From NCBI GenBank assembly GCA_035571275.1, contig DATMKQ010000067.1, positions 1-22,261 of the forward strand: 22,261 nucleotides of DNA. The letters are read 5' to 3'. Both the position numbers and the translations under genes were made by a program. The number at the start of each line of letters is the position of its first letter. Positions within the stretch are counted from its first letter, which is position 1. This document shows, piece by piece, positions 6,617-14,208 of this stretch. This stretch comes from Trebonia sp035571275 (GTDB lineage Bacteria > Actinomycetota > Actinomycetes > Streptosporangiales > Streptosporangiaceae). Under the pieces are notes generated by a model that ran no database searches, was not told the origin of the DNA, and saw nothing but the letters and a program-made list of their open reading frames with translations.

Positions 6617-7546
6617 ATGACTTCTGGCTCCGGGGGGAGCAGCGATCAGGTGCCAGCACGGGGTGGTCCCGTGCCCGGTACGGCCGCGCCACGTGGAAGG
6701 AATCTGGCCGACGTGCCTGGTCAGGGCGGAGGACCTAGCGCGCCGGGTGCGAGCAGCCCGCGAAAGCTCGTCGAGGTGGACACCGAGATACCGACGCAGC
6801 GGGTCGCCGCCAGTGTCCTCGCGGACCGGATCGCGGCCGCCTTGGTGCACCGCGAGCCCGGATGGCGGCTGCCCAGGCGCAGCGCGCTCGCCCGGCGGTA
6901 CAACGTGAGCGTCGCGGAAATCGACACCGCGATCGGCGAACTGACCCGTCGTTCTCTCATCCGCAGATTGCCTGACGGGCAGCTCTACCGGGCCAGCCCG
7001 GCGGAATACCTGATCCCAGTGGAAGGGATCGGCGGTCTCAGCACCCGGCTCGATCCGATGGGCGGCGAGATCGCCTGTCAGGCCAGGCATGTGTCACAGC
7101 GCGCCGCTCCGCAGGACGTGGCCTGGGCGCTCGGCGTCGAGGGGGATGCGCCGGTGCGGATCGTCCGGTGCGTGTGGGCGGCTGGCGCCGAACCCGTCGC
7201 GATCTCGACCGCTTACGTGCCGGAGGCCGTGGCCGACAAGATGGTCGGCCAGGACCTGGAATCCTTCGAAGTGACGCTCCGCTCGATCGCGGCGCGGACC
7301 CCGCAATCCAACCGGGCCTGCGCACGGGCGGTCGATCTCGAACTGGCGCCGCCGCAGCCGTCCGTGGCACGGAGCCTGCGGCTGGTTCCCGGCCAGCCCG
7401 CAATCTCCGTGACGATCAGGTTCGACGATCCGGCGACGAGCACACCGGTCGGTCTGACAGTGGTCATTTTGAAGCCAGATCAGTTCCGGGTGGTCGTGGA
7501 GATCGGCGGTTCCCTGCCGGGAGGCGAGCCGGCCGGCGGGACTTGA
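6617..7546 (+). CDS. GntR-family regulator with UTRA (HutC-like) domain
   Basis: A 309-aa predicted transcription factor. After a disordered Gly/Pro/Ala-rich N-terminus (about 1-50) comes a winged helix-turn-helix (about 58-127), with LADRIAAAL and LPRRSALARRYNVSVAEIDTAIGEL typical of GntR proteins. An effector-binding UTRA domain follows (about 131-300), ending in ISVTIRFDD and VGLTVVILKPDQFRVVVEI. HutC-subfamily proteins sense small metabolites; the ligand here cannot be told. The start is uncertain: ATG 6617 trims an upstream extension that lacks family resemblance, but no strong Shine-Dalgarno is present. A hairpin begins immediately after the TGA. The next two genes on the same strand encode pseudo-ATPase-like membrane proteins, which it may or may not control. 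Confidence 0.8.
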   Translation: MTSGSGGSSDQVPARGGPVPGTAAPRGRNLADVPGQGGGPSAPGASSPRKLVEVDTEIPTQRVAASVLADRIAAALVHREPGWRLPRRSALARRYNVSVAEIDTAIGELTRRSLIRRLPDGQLYRASPAEYLIPVEGIGGLSTRLDPMGGEIACQARHVSQRAAPQDVAWALGVEGDAPVRIVRCVWAAGAEPVAISTAYVPEAVADKMVGQDLESFEVTLRSIAARTPQSNRACARAVDLELAPPQPSVARSLRLVPGQPAISVTIRFDDPATSTPVGLTVVILKPDQFRVVVEIGGSLPGGEPAGGT

Positions 7547-7567
7547 GGGGCAAGTTCGTCTTGCCCC
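7547..7567 (+). terminator. hairpin after the GntR gene
   Basis: GGGGCAAG, loop TTCGT, CTTGCCCC: a perfect 8-bp stem starting at the base after the GntR stop codon. There is no T tract beyond GTT. It probably ends the regulator transcript and separates it from the downstream pair. Confidence 0.6.
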
Positions 7568-7651
7568 GTTATGACAGTCTCTGGACACTTACGGTGTCTT
7601 ACTGGCAACCTAAAGTGGATGCCGGCTGAGGTGGTGCCAGGGACGGGCTCG

Positions 7652-9487
7652 ATGCCACGACGTGCCCGTCACCTGATTCCGACACAGCTCCCCCGTCGCG
7701 GGGAGGCTATCGCGGCCTGCGCGGTGCTCGTGCTGCTGGTGCACCTGCTGTTCGCGCAGCTGACCCTCGTTCTCGCCGTCGCTTTCATTGGTGTGGGCAA
7801 GGCCAGCAGGTGGCGGCTGTGGTGGCTGGCGGTGCCCGCGCTGGCCGGCGCGGTCTGGACGCTGGCGATCGGGCCGCGGGCGGCGGCCACCGGGTTCACG
7901 GCCGGGCCAGCCCAGCTCATGGCGTACCTGAGCCAGGGCGGACGATCGTTGAGCCACCTCCTGCACCCGGGAAGCGCATTCGCCGGCGCGGGGAACTGGC
8001 TGCCGCGACAAGCCCCCTTGGCGCTCATCGCGGCCTCCGCCGAGGCCGCGCTGGTCGGCTGGCTGGACTGGGTGCACACCAACGAGTGGGAGGTACCTTC
8101 TCCCCGGCCTGGTGCGTTCGCCGCGGTCAGAACCGCTCTCAACGGCCGCGCGATCGGCGCCGGAGGCGTACTTACCAGGGACGGCTGCTGCCTCGGGGTC
8201 GCGCGAGCGACGGGTGCGCGGGTGGTGCTGAGCTGGCCGGAAGCATCCGGCGGAGTCCTCGTCACCGGTGCGGAGGCGGAGGCCGTCACGCTGACGGGCC
8301 TTCAGGTCGTGCATTCCGCGCTGCGCCGTCGTAAGCCGGTGATAGCGCTCGACATGAGCGGGAACGCGGGCATAGCGCGTGCGCTGGCCGCCGCGTGTGC
8401 CGCGACCGGTACACCACTGTGGGCGTTCGGACCGGCTGATTTCCGTCACGAGGGAAGCGCCCCGGACGGCTGTTACGAGCCGTTTCGGCAGGCTGGCCCT
8501 GACCGGCGGCTGGCCATGACGCTGGCGCTGCTCGGCATGGACGGTGCGGCCGACGGGTCCGCCGACGGGTCCGCCGGGAGTGCGGCAGCCTACCTGCGCG
8601 CGGTTTACGAACTGATCGACGCGGTACCGGCCGATCCGAGGACCGCGATTCTCGACGACGTGGCGCACCTGCTCAATCCGCAGGCCTTCCAGGCGCGGTT
8701 CGCGCTGGTGCCGGGGACTGAAGGGCGCCGGGACCTGCTCGCGGGCCTCGCCGCGACGTCCGCGCGAACGGCGCAGGAGGCTCCGACCGCGTTGCACTCC
8801 GCTGCGGGCAAGCTGGCCGCGGTCCGCGGGTCGGCCGCCGGCCGCTGGCTGTGCCCAGGCAGTCAGGGGGCCGACCTCGCGCGAGTGGTCAGGGAACGCT
8901 CCGCCGCGCTGTTCCGCGTCGATGATCCCGCCGTTGCCCGCCTGATATGCGCCGACATCACCGCCGTCGGGGAGGACCTGCGCGAGATAGGCGTCGACGG
9001 TGACGGACTCTGCTGGCTTTGCGGTTGCGACAGTCTTCCGCCGGAAACCCTGGCTCGGCTCGTGGCCAGCGGAGCGACCGCCGGGCTGCCAGTGCTCCTG
9101 ACTTCGGCCTCCCCGGCCGCCGCGGACCTGGCTGCCACGATGAACGCTGTGATCGTGCACCGGCTGACCGACGAGACGGCGGCAGCCAGCCTGGCGGCTC
9201 GCACGGGTGCGAGGCTGGTGCCGGACGCCACAGCCGCCGGACAGCAATTCATCCCGCGGCCTGCGGTACCGGCGCGGGCACTGCTGTCGCTAGCTGCGGC
9301 TGAGTTCGTGCTCGCGGTCAACTCGCCGCGAAACCGGCTCGTGTGGCCAGCGCTGGCTGTCCCCGCGCGACTGCCGCGGGGAGACCGGTTGCTTTCCGAT
9401 AACGAGGAAGATCCGCTGGTTTCAGTCGACAGGGAAGAGAATAGGAGCCATGACGCCGCCGCCCGGGCTGCCCCGTCCGCCCGCTGA
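7652..9487 (+). CDS. membrane-anchored protein resembling a degenerate VirD4/HerA-type ATPase (gene A of pair)
   Basis: A 611-aa protein of unknown function. Hydrophobic segments near residues 18-46, 57-74 and 122-138 suggest an N-terminal membrane anchor. The soluble part looks like a P-loop motor of the FtsK/HerA/VirD4 class without a working nucleotide site. GVLVTG followed by AEAEAVT (about 201-213) sits where GAxGSGKT is expected, lacking the glycines and the lysine. WLCGCDSLPPETLARLVASG (about 455-474) sits where a Walker B DE would be, and PVLLTSAS (about 480-487) where the usual glutamine sensor follows. The start is uncertain: ATG 7652 follows AGGGACGGGC, and ATG 7571 and 7619 are alternatives, the former lying almost against the previous hairpin. 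The end overlaps the next gene by 38 bp, so the two are coupled. The ATPase relationship is inferred from spacing and pattern, not alignment. Confidence 0.65.
   Translation: MPRRARHLIPTQLPRRGEAIAACAVLVLLVHLLFAQLTLVLAVAFIGVGKASRWRLWWLAVPALAGAVWTLAIGPRAAATGFTAGPAQLMAYLSQGGRSLSHLLHPGSAFAGAGNWLPRQAPLALIAASAEAALVGWLDWVHTNEWEVPSPRPGAFAAVRTALNGRAIGAGGVLTRDGCCLGVARATGARVVLSWPEASGGVLVTGAEAEAVTLTGLQVVHSALRRRKPVIALDMSGNAGIARALAAACAATGTPLWAFGPADFRHEGSAPDGCYEPFRQAGPDRRLAMTLALLGMDGAADGSADGSAGSAAAYLRAVYELIDAVPADPRTAILDDVAHLLNPQAFQARFALVPGTEGRRDLLAGLAATSARTAQEAPTALHSAAGKLAAVRGSAAGRWLCPGSQGADLARVVRERSAALFRVDDPAVARLICADITAVGEDLREIGVDGDGLCWLCGCDSLPPETLARLVASGATAGLPVLLTSASPAAADLAATMNAVIVHRLTDETAAASLAARTGARLVPDATAAGQQFIPRPAVPARALLSLAAAEFVLAVNSPRNRLVWPALAVPARLPRGDRLLSDNEEDPLVSVDREENRSHDAAARAAPSAR
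8549..8572 (+). repeat. 12-bp tandem repeat inside gene A
   Basis: Two exact copies of GCCGACGGGTCC, encoding a short ADGSADGS stretch in a probable surface loop (about residues 300-307). A partial third unit follows. Confidence 0.7.
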
Positions 9488-11561
9488 CCGGCTCTACCTG
9501 GGCTGGCAGTACGCGACCCCGCACCCGGATCCTGGCCCGCCGCCTCGGCGGCCGGTGCCGCCCGAACGAGAACAGCTGTCCGCCACCTGGCTTGCGGCGC
9601 AGCAACGGGAAGAGAACTTGATCAGCAGGCCGCTGAGGATCGGCACCGCGGTCGCCGTCGCCGTCGTCCTCGCCCTGCTCATCACGGTCGTCGGCGGCTG
9701 GGTGCCCGTCGTGATCGCCGCCCCGGCCATCGCCGCGTGCCTGCTGGCCGGCGGGCTGAGCGGCTACGCGATCTGGCAGGGCAAGCGCGCGCTCGGCGTT
9801 CGCGTCGCGGCCGAACGGCATCGCGTGGAGCAGTTCCGCGCGGACCAGGAAAGCCGCCTGTTCGCGTGGCAGGCCGAGCACGCCCGGCAGGTCAGCGAGT
9901 GGCAGCGGCACCGGTTCGCCTACGACAACCAGAAACGCTGGTTCGCGGCGTCGTTGCCGGCGGGGATGGACCGGGTGGACGTCGCCGGCGGAACGCTGGC
10001 GGGCTGGTCGGCGCTCGTCACCATGGTCGCGGCCCACCGGCTTGCCGCGGGCGGTGAGGTGACCGTCGTGGACCTGTCCGGCGGCGCGATAGCCGCTGAC
10101 TTGGTCGCCGTCGCCCGTGGTCTGGCGTCCGCCCAGGCCGCCCAGGGCGTCCGGTCCGATCTGAACCCGGCGGTCTGGGTGCTGCCGCACGACCTGCCCC
10201 GGCTTGACCTCACCGCCTCACTCGGCCCTGACGAGCTCGCCGACGTCCTCGCGCTCGCGGTCAGCGTCGCCGAGGACAAGGGCGCGCCGTCATCGCTCGC
10301 GGTCGACAGTTCGATCATCGAGCGGGTCATGGGCGTCCTCGATCGCGGCGACGGCGTCTCGGTCGCCAGGCTGGCCGCCGGGCTGCGCGCGCTCGGCCAA
10401 GTGGGCGACGTGCGAACAGACATCTCCGCGGGCCTGCTCACCGAGCAGGAAGCCGGCCAGATCGGCACGCTGTTCGGACAGGGAGCAAGCGACCGGGTGG
10501 TGCTCGAGCGGGCACTGGGTATCGAGTCACAGCTGCGCAAGCTGGTCGGCACGGGTCAAGAGCCCGGCGGGCTGGCGCGTAGCAGGCTGCGCGTGGTCGC
10601 GCTGGACAAGCGCGTCGGCGTGCTGTCGGCGAAGATACTGGGCAGCTTCGTGATCACCGCGTTGACTCATCTGCTCAGCCAGGCGCCGCCCGGGCGAGCG
10701 TGGCAGCACACCCTGTTCCTGTTCGGCGCGGAACGGCTGCGCGACGACGTGCTCGACCGGCTCACCGATGCCTGCGAGACCGCCAGGTCGGGACTGGTGC
10801 TCGGATACCGGTCGATACCGCCGCAGGTGCGGCAGCGGATCGGCCGGGGGAACGCCGCGGTGGCCTTCATGCGACTAGGCAATGCCGAGGACGCGAAGGC
10901 GGCGAGCGAGCAGATCGGGACCGAGCACCGTTTCGTGCTCTCCCAGCTAACCGAGACGATCGGGACCTCGGTGACGGACACGACCGGAGTCTCATACACC
11001 GGCACCGTCGGCGAATCCGCCTCGATCGCCGCATCACGGTCCGGCACCGAATCGGTGTCCCGGGGCCGCGGCCGCTCCCGCGCCCGTTCCGCGGGCAGCA
11101 GTTTCCTGCCGCTGGCTGACGTCAGCAGGACCTCGTCGAGTGAAAAGAGCACATCACGCGGGATCAGCGATTCCGAGTCGCTGACCGCGGGGATCAGCAC
11201 CAGCTCGGCGTGGGGTGTATCGACCTCGCTCGCCGCCGGTGACAACGAGTCGCTCGCACAGTCCCTCCAGCGGTCCAGGGAGTTCGTCGTCGAAGCCAGC
11301 GAACTGCAGCGGCTGCCGCCCACCGCGATGATCGTGAGCTATCCGAGCGTGGCGGGACGCACCGTGTTCCTCGCCGACGCCAACCCGGCGATCGGCAGCC
11401 TGACGGCCGCGACGATGACCCCGCTGGCCGAAGCGGGTACGTTCCGGGCGTCCGCGCCGGAGGAGCAGCCCGCACCGGACGGCGCCGCACCGGCCGGGCC
11501 GAGCCGGCCGCAGCCCAACCTGGGACCGCCGTCCGCACGCCTGGACTGGCGCAAGCGCTGA
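9450..11561 (+). CDS. membrane-anchored protein resembling a degenerate VirD4/TraD-type ATPase with Ser-rich region (gene B of pair)
   Basis: A 703-aa protein of unknown function. Order of parts: Pro-rich N-terminus (1-40), two membrane segments (about 64-82 and 84-108), a charged, probably coiled-coil stretch (about 112-160), then a P-loop-like domain. The P-loop position reads GGTLAGWSAL (about 180-189), so the catalytic lysine is a tryptophan. TLFLFGAERL (about 421-430) is where Walker B IDEAxRL is expected, and LGYRSI (about 451-456) replaces the usual TQS sensor. Residues about 503-605 are very rich in Ser/Thr/Gly. The C-terminus has LQRLPPTAMIVSYPSVAG and FLADANPAI (about 619-648), like the end of conjugative coupling-protein-type ATPases, followed by a Pro-rich tail. 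AATAGGAG immediately before ATG 9450 gives a firm start within the end of gene A. Related proteins may carry labels such as TraM-recognition or type IV coupling protein, but no conjugation genes are seen nearby. Confidence 0.7.
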   Translation: MTPPPGLPRPPADRLYLGWQYATPHPDPGPPPRRPVPPEREQLSATWLAAQQREENLISRPLRIGTAVAVAVVLALLITVVGGWVPVVIAAPAIAACLLAGGLSGYAIWQGKRALGVRVAAERHRVEQFRADQESRLFAWQAEHARQVSEWQRHRFAYDNQKRWFAASLPAGMDRVDVAGGTLAGWSALVTMVAAHRLAAGGEVTVVDLSGGAIAADLVAVARGLASAQAAQGVRSDLNPAVWVLPHDLPRLDLTASLGPDELADVLALAVSVAEDKGAPSSLAVDSSIIERVMGVLDRGDGVSVARLAAGLRALGQVGDVRTDISAGLLTEQEAGQIGTLFGQGASDRVVLERALGIESQLRKLVGTGQEPGGLARSRLRVVALDKRVGVLSAKILGSFVITALTHLLSQAPPGRAWQHTLFLFGAERLRDDVLDRLTDACETARSGLVLGYRSIPPQVRQRIGRGNAAVAFMRLGNAEDAKAASEQIGTEHRFVLSQLTETIGTSVTDTTGVSYTGTVGESASIAASRSGTESVSRGRGRSRARSAGSSFLPLADVSRTSSSEKSTSRGISDSESLTAGISTSSAWGVSTSLAAGDNESLAQSLQRSREFVVEASELQRLPPTAMIVSYPSVAGRTVFLADANPAIGSLTAATMTPLAEAGTFRASAPEEQPAPDGAAPAGPSRPQPNLGPPSARLDWRKR

Positions 11562-11589
11562 CCGGGTCATGAGACGGGCGGTGACCAGA

Positions 11590-11603
11590 TAGCATCGGCC
11601 GCG
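11590..11603 (+). promoter_or_regulatory. murT -10 box, near-leaderless start
   Basis: TAGCAT at 11590-11595 is followed by eight bases and the murT ATG at 11604. No Shine-Dalgarno precedes the ATG. Suggests a dedicated promoter for murT-gatD with a leaderless mRNA. Confidence 0.45.
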
Positions 11604-12860
11604 ATGGAGGAGAACAACCACCGTTCCAGGCTGCCGATGCGCGCGAGGCTCGCGACCACGGTCGGCGGTGCCGCCGCCACCGTGTCCCGCCTGGCCGGCA
11701 AGGGTGACGGATCGGTCATCGGCGGCATCATCGGGTTGCGACTCGAGCCCGATCTGCTGTCGCTGCTCGCCCAGGGACGCCGGGTCGTGCTGGTCACGGG
11801 AACCAACGGCAAGACGACCACCACGCGGCTGATCACGGCGGCGCTGCGGCCGCTCGGCCAGGAGATCGCCTCGAACATCTACGGCGCGAACATGGAGGCG
11901 GGCCTGACCTCCGCGCTCAGCCGCGCGCCCGGCGCGCCGCTGGCCGTGCTGGAGACCGACGAGAAGTACATCCCGGCCATGGTCAAGGCGACCTCGCCGC
12001 GGGTGGTGGTGCTGCTGAACCTGAGCCGTGACCAAATGGACCGCGCGGCGGAGATCTGGTTGCTTGCGCGCCGCTGGCGGGAGGCGCTGGGCAACGCTCC
12101 CGGCTGCCGGGTCGTGGCCAACGCCGACGACCCGCTGGTCGCCTGGGCGGCCGGCGCGTCACGGCAGGTCACTTGGGTCGCGGCGGGGCAGCGCTGGCGG
12201 GACGACTCGTGGTGCTGTCCGCATTGCGGCGCCCATCTGGAGCGCGCGGGCGACGACTGGTCCTGCCCCGAGTGCGGCAACCGGCGCCCGCCGGTCAGCT
12301 GGGTGCTCACCGGCGACGCGGTGATCGACCCGTCCGGCCGGGCCCGCCCGCTGGACCTGGCGCTGCCGGGCCGGGCCAACAGGTCCAATGCCGTGGTGGC
12401 GCTGGCTGTCGCGGACGCCTTCGGCGTGAACATCGCCCACGCTCTTCGCGAACTGCGCGGCGTCACCTCGGTGGCGGGCCGCTACACGCAGGTGAGCCGG
12501 CGCGGCTGTGACATCAGGCTGCTGCTGGCGAAGAACCCCGCCGGATGGCTGGAGGCGCTGGACGTGCTGGCGCCACCGCCGGTGCCCGTCCTGCTGTCGG
12601 TCAACGCGCAGGGACCCGACGGCAGGGACACCTCGTGGCTATGGGACGTCGACTATCGCCGTCTGCGAGGCAGGACCGTGCTCGTCGGCGGTGAACGCAG
12701 ACTCGACCTGGCGGTCAGGCTCGAGGCCGACGAGGTGCCCTTCCGGCTGGTGAACGACATCGACCAGGCGGTCGACCTGGCCGGCGCGCCGCACCTGGAA
12801 GTGCTCGCGAACTACACCGCGTTTCAGCAGTACCGAGCCGTTCTCGGGAGGACAGAATGA
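11604..12860 (+). CDS. murT: lipid II isoglutaminyl synthase, MurT ligase subunit
   Basis: A 418-aa Mur-ligase homologue that, with GatD, amidates the D-Glu of the peptidoglycan stem peptide on lipid II, using ATP and glutamine-derived ammonia. ATP-binding loop GTNGKTTTT at about 66-74; central Mur-ligase motifs ETDEKY (about 117-122) and NLSRDQMDR (about 139-147). A four-cysteine zinc ribbon, C205-x-x-C208 and C221-x-x-C224, is inserted in the middle domain, as is typical of MurT. The C-terminal DUF1727-type domain contains DTSWLWD (about 342-348), whose first Asp corresponds to the residue thought to complete the GatD catalytic triad. TGA overlaps the gatD ATG (ATGA). Identity is firm. Confidence 0.95.
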   Translation: MEENNHRSRLPMRARLATTVGGAAATVSRLAGKGDGSVIGGIIGLRLEPDLLSLLAQGRRVVLVTGTNGKTTTTRLITAALRPLGQEIASNIYGANMEAGLTSALSRAPGAPLAVLETDEKYIPAMVKATSPRVVVLLNLSRDQMDRAAEIWLLARRWREALGNAPGCRVVANADDPLVAWAAGASRQVTWVAAGQRWRDDSWCCPHCGAHLERAGDDWSCPECGNRRPPVSWVLTGDAVIDPSGRARPLDLALPGRANRSNAVVALAVADAFGVNIAHALRELRGVTSVAGRYTQVSRRGCDIRLLLAKNPAGWLEALDVLAPPPVPVLLSVNAQGPDGRDTSWLWDVDYRRLRGRTVLVGGERRLDLAVRLEADEVPFRLVNDIDQAVDLAGAPHLEVLANYTAFQQYRAVLGRTE

Positions 12861-13570
12861 GGCCGCTGCGGCTGGTGTGGATCTATCCGGACCTGCTGAG
12901 CACCTACGGCGACCGCGGTAACCTCCTGGTGCTCGAGCGCCGGGCCCGGCTGCGCGGGCTGCCCGTCGAGATCATCGAGGTCAACTCCGACCAGGCGATA
13001 CCCAGGGACGGCGACATCTACCTGATGGGCGGCGGCGAGGACCTGCCGCAGACCCTCGCCACCCGCAGGCTGCAAGCCGACAGCGGACTGCACCAGGCGG
13101 TGGGCCAGGGAGCGGTGCTGTTCGCGGTCTGCGCCGGCTACCAGATGGTTGGCATGGAGTTCGGCGGCGCGGACGACACCCCGGTCGCCGGGCTCGGCCT
13201 GCTCGACATCCGTAGCGGGCGTGGCGAGCAACGCGCTGTCGGCGAGATCGTCGCCGACGTGGACCCGGCGCTGAACGTTCCCCGGCTTACCGGGTTCGAG
13301 AACCACCAGGGCGTCACCAGGCTCGGCCCGCGGGCCCGCCCGCTTGCCCGGACAACGCTCGGGACCGGCAACGGGGACGGCACCGAGGGCGCCTACGCCG
13401 GCCGGGTGCTCGGCACCTACCTGCACGGTCCAGCGCTTGTCCGCAACCCAGGGCTGGCCGACCTGCTGCTGTCCTGGGCGGTCGGCCCGCTCCCCCCGCT
13501 GCCAGAGCGCGCGGAGGAGCTAGCCCTGCGGCTGCGCGACGAGCGCCTGACCGCCGTCAACGCCCGGTAG
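12857..13570 (+). CDS. gatD: lipid II isoglutaminyl synthase, GatD glutaminase subunit
   Basis: A 237-aa class I glutamine amidotransferase that supplies ammonia to MurT. The nucleophile is Cys92 in AVCAGYQM and the catalytic His is His190 in GTYLHGP. The usual third acidic residue of free amidotransferases is not evident, in line with the MurT Asp completing the triad. The N-terminus IYPDLLSTYGDRGNLLVLERR is characteristic of GatD. ATG 12857 overlaps the murT stop by 4 bp, so the two are coupled and made in similar amounts. A 13-bp tandem duplication spans its stop codon. Confidence 0.95.
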   Translation: MRPLRLVWIYPDLLSTYGDRGNLLVLERRARLRGLPVEIIEVNSDQAIPRDGDIYLMGGGEDLPQTLATRRLQADSGLHQAVGQGAVLFAVCAGYQMVGMEFGGADDTPVAGLGLLDIRSGRGEQRAVGEIVADVDPALNVPRLTGFENHQGVTRLGPRARPLARTTLGTGNGDGTEGAYAGRVLGTYLHGPALVRNPGLADLLLSWAVGPLPPLPERAEELALRLRDERLTAVNAR

Positions 13571-13587
13571 GCCCGCCCGGTAGGCCC
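13562..13587 (+). repeat. 13-bp tandem duplication across the gatD stop
   Basis: GCCCGGTAGGCCC occurs twice without a gap. The first copy contains the gatD TAG stop (13568-13570). It looks like a recent slippage duplication and does not change the protein. Confidence 0.8.
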
Positions 13588-13627
13588 AGTGAGTCCGCGC
13601 CGGCCGGCCCCACAGTGGCAGGTGCCG

Positions 13628-13990
13628 TCAGTAGACGAGCGCTTGGGTGTCGTCGGCCATGATCTCGGCGACGAACGTCGCCGCGCCGGCGATCCGGATC
13701 CCGGTGATCACGTCGTCGGGCGAGATGTCCCGCCGGGCGGCGCACTGGCTGCATACCGTGATCGTGCCGGCCGCGAGCACCGCGGTCAGCAGATCCTCAA
13801 GCGGCGCCGCGTGCGGCAGCGAGAAATCCGCCGCGCGGCCCGGCAGCGCGAACCACGCGGATTCGCCGGTCAGCCACAGCGAGACGGTGACACCGCTCGC
13901 GACCGCGGCCGCCGCCACGGTGAACGCCTGGTTGCAGCGCTCGGGTTCGTCCTTGCCGGCCGTGACCTTGATCACGAGACTCCCTGCCAC
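13628..13990 (-). CDS. DsrE-like sulfur-relay/peroxiredoxin-fold protein
   Basis: A 120-aa small cytoplasmic protein of the DsrE/DsrF-like superfamily. The N-terminal beta strand LVIKVTAGKDEPERC, then AFTVAAAAVASGVTVSLWLTG and WFALPGRA, match the actinobacterial branch. A pair of cysteines, C80-x-x-C83 (CSQCAARRDI), could carry persulfide or form a disulfide, as in sulfur-relay proteins. The GTG start at 13990 agrees with the expected N-terminus and lies six bases after a minus-strand TAGGCT box, so the mRNA is probably leaderless; GTG 13975 with AGGGAG is an alternative. It converges with gatD (57 bp gap) and is divergent from the small membrane-peptide gene. The precise role is not known. 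Confidence 0.85.
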   Translation of the reverse strand: MAGSLVIKVTAGKDEPERCNQAFTVAAAAVASGVTVSLWLTGESAWFALPGRAADFSLPHAAPLEDLLTAVLAAGTITVCSQCAARRDISPDDVITGIRIAGAATFVAEIMADDTQALVY

Positions 13991-13996
13991 GCTTGA

Positions 13997-14002
13997 AGCC
14001 TA
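13997..14002 (-). promoter_or_regulatory. dsrE-like gene -10 box, leaderless start
   Basis: Minus-strand TAGGCT followed by six bases and the GTG at 13990. Same geometry as phoU. Confidence 0.45.
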
Positions 14003-14080
14003 GCCGCATGCCGGGAAAATTTCCCCGGAGGCGAGCGGGCAATGCGGCGCGGCGGGCCCTGCAAGAGGGGCGCGGCGAAC

Positions 14081-14094
14081 TAGGCTCGCATGCT
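14081..14094 (+). promoter_or_regulatory. -10 box of the 37-aa peptide/nitrobindin operon
   Basis: TAGGCT at 14081-14086, with CTGCAA at 14059-14064 as a possible -35 (16-nt spacing). The GTG at 14095 follows eight bases later, so the transcript is probably near-leaderless. Confidence 0.4.
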
Positions 14095-14208
14095 GTGCAC
14101 GGGATGTTGAGCGCGGCCATCATGATCCTCGCCTACGCATTGGTCGCCATCGCCGCCGGGTATACGGCGGTCAAGGTGATCAGGGGAGGACCGCATGACA
14201 ACCACTGA
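14095..14208 (+). CDS. 37-aa single-pass membrane peptide
   Basis: A predicted small protein with one hydrophobic helix (about residues 4-25, rich in Ala/Ile/Leu) followed by a short polar tail KVIRGGPHDNH. GTG 14095 fits a near-leaderless start; ATG 14104 is the alternative, giving 34 aa. Its 3' end contains the GGGGAGGA ribosome site of the next gene and overlaps it by 14 bp, so translation of the two is coupled. The overlap and hydrophobic composition argue that it is real; no family is recognised. A membrane partner or anchor for the nitrobindin is a guess. Confidence 0.55.
   Translation: MHGMLSAAIMILAYALVAIAAGYTAVKVIRGGPHDNH

Noticed and set aside
6629..6642. CTCCGGGGGGAGC just after the GntR start as another copy of the GC palindrome
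   Set aside because: Only the G run and a few flanking bases match; the paired C run and TCGT spacer are missing.
6385..6738. 117-aa open frame upstream of the GntR gene
   Set aside because: No ribosome site, mixed composition and large overlap with the clear GntR gene in another frame.
7610..9247. 545-aa open frame on the minus strand
   Set aside because: Arg/Gly/Gln-rich shadow of the pseudo-ATPase gene A, with no recognisable motifs.
7652..11561. Conjugative or integrative element based on VirD4/TraD-like genes
   Set aside because: No relaxase, replication, integrase or secretion genes are present, the flanks are ordinary housekeeping genes, and the nucleotide sites are degenerate.
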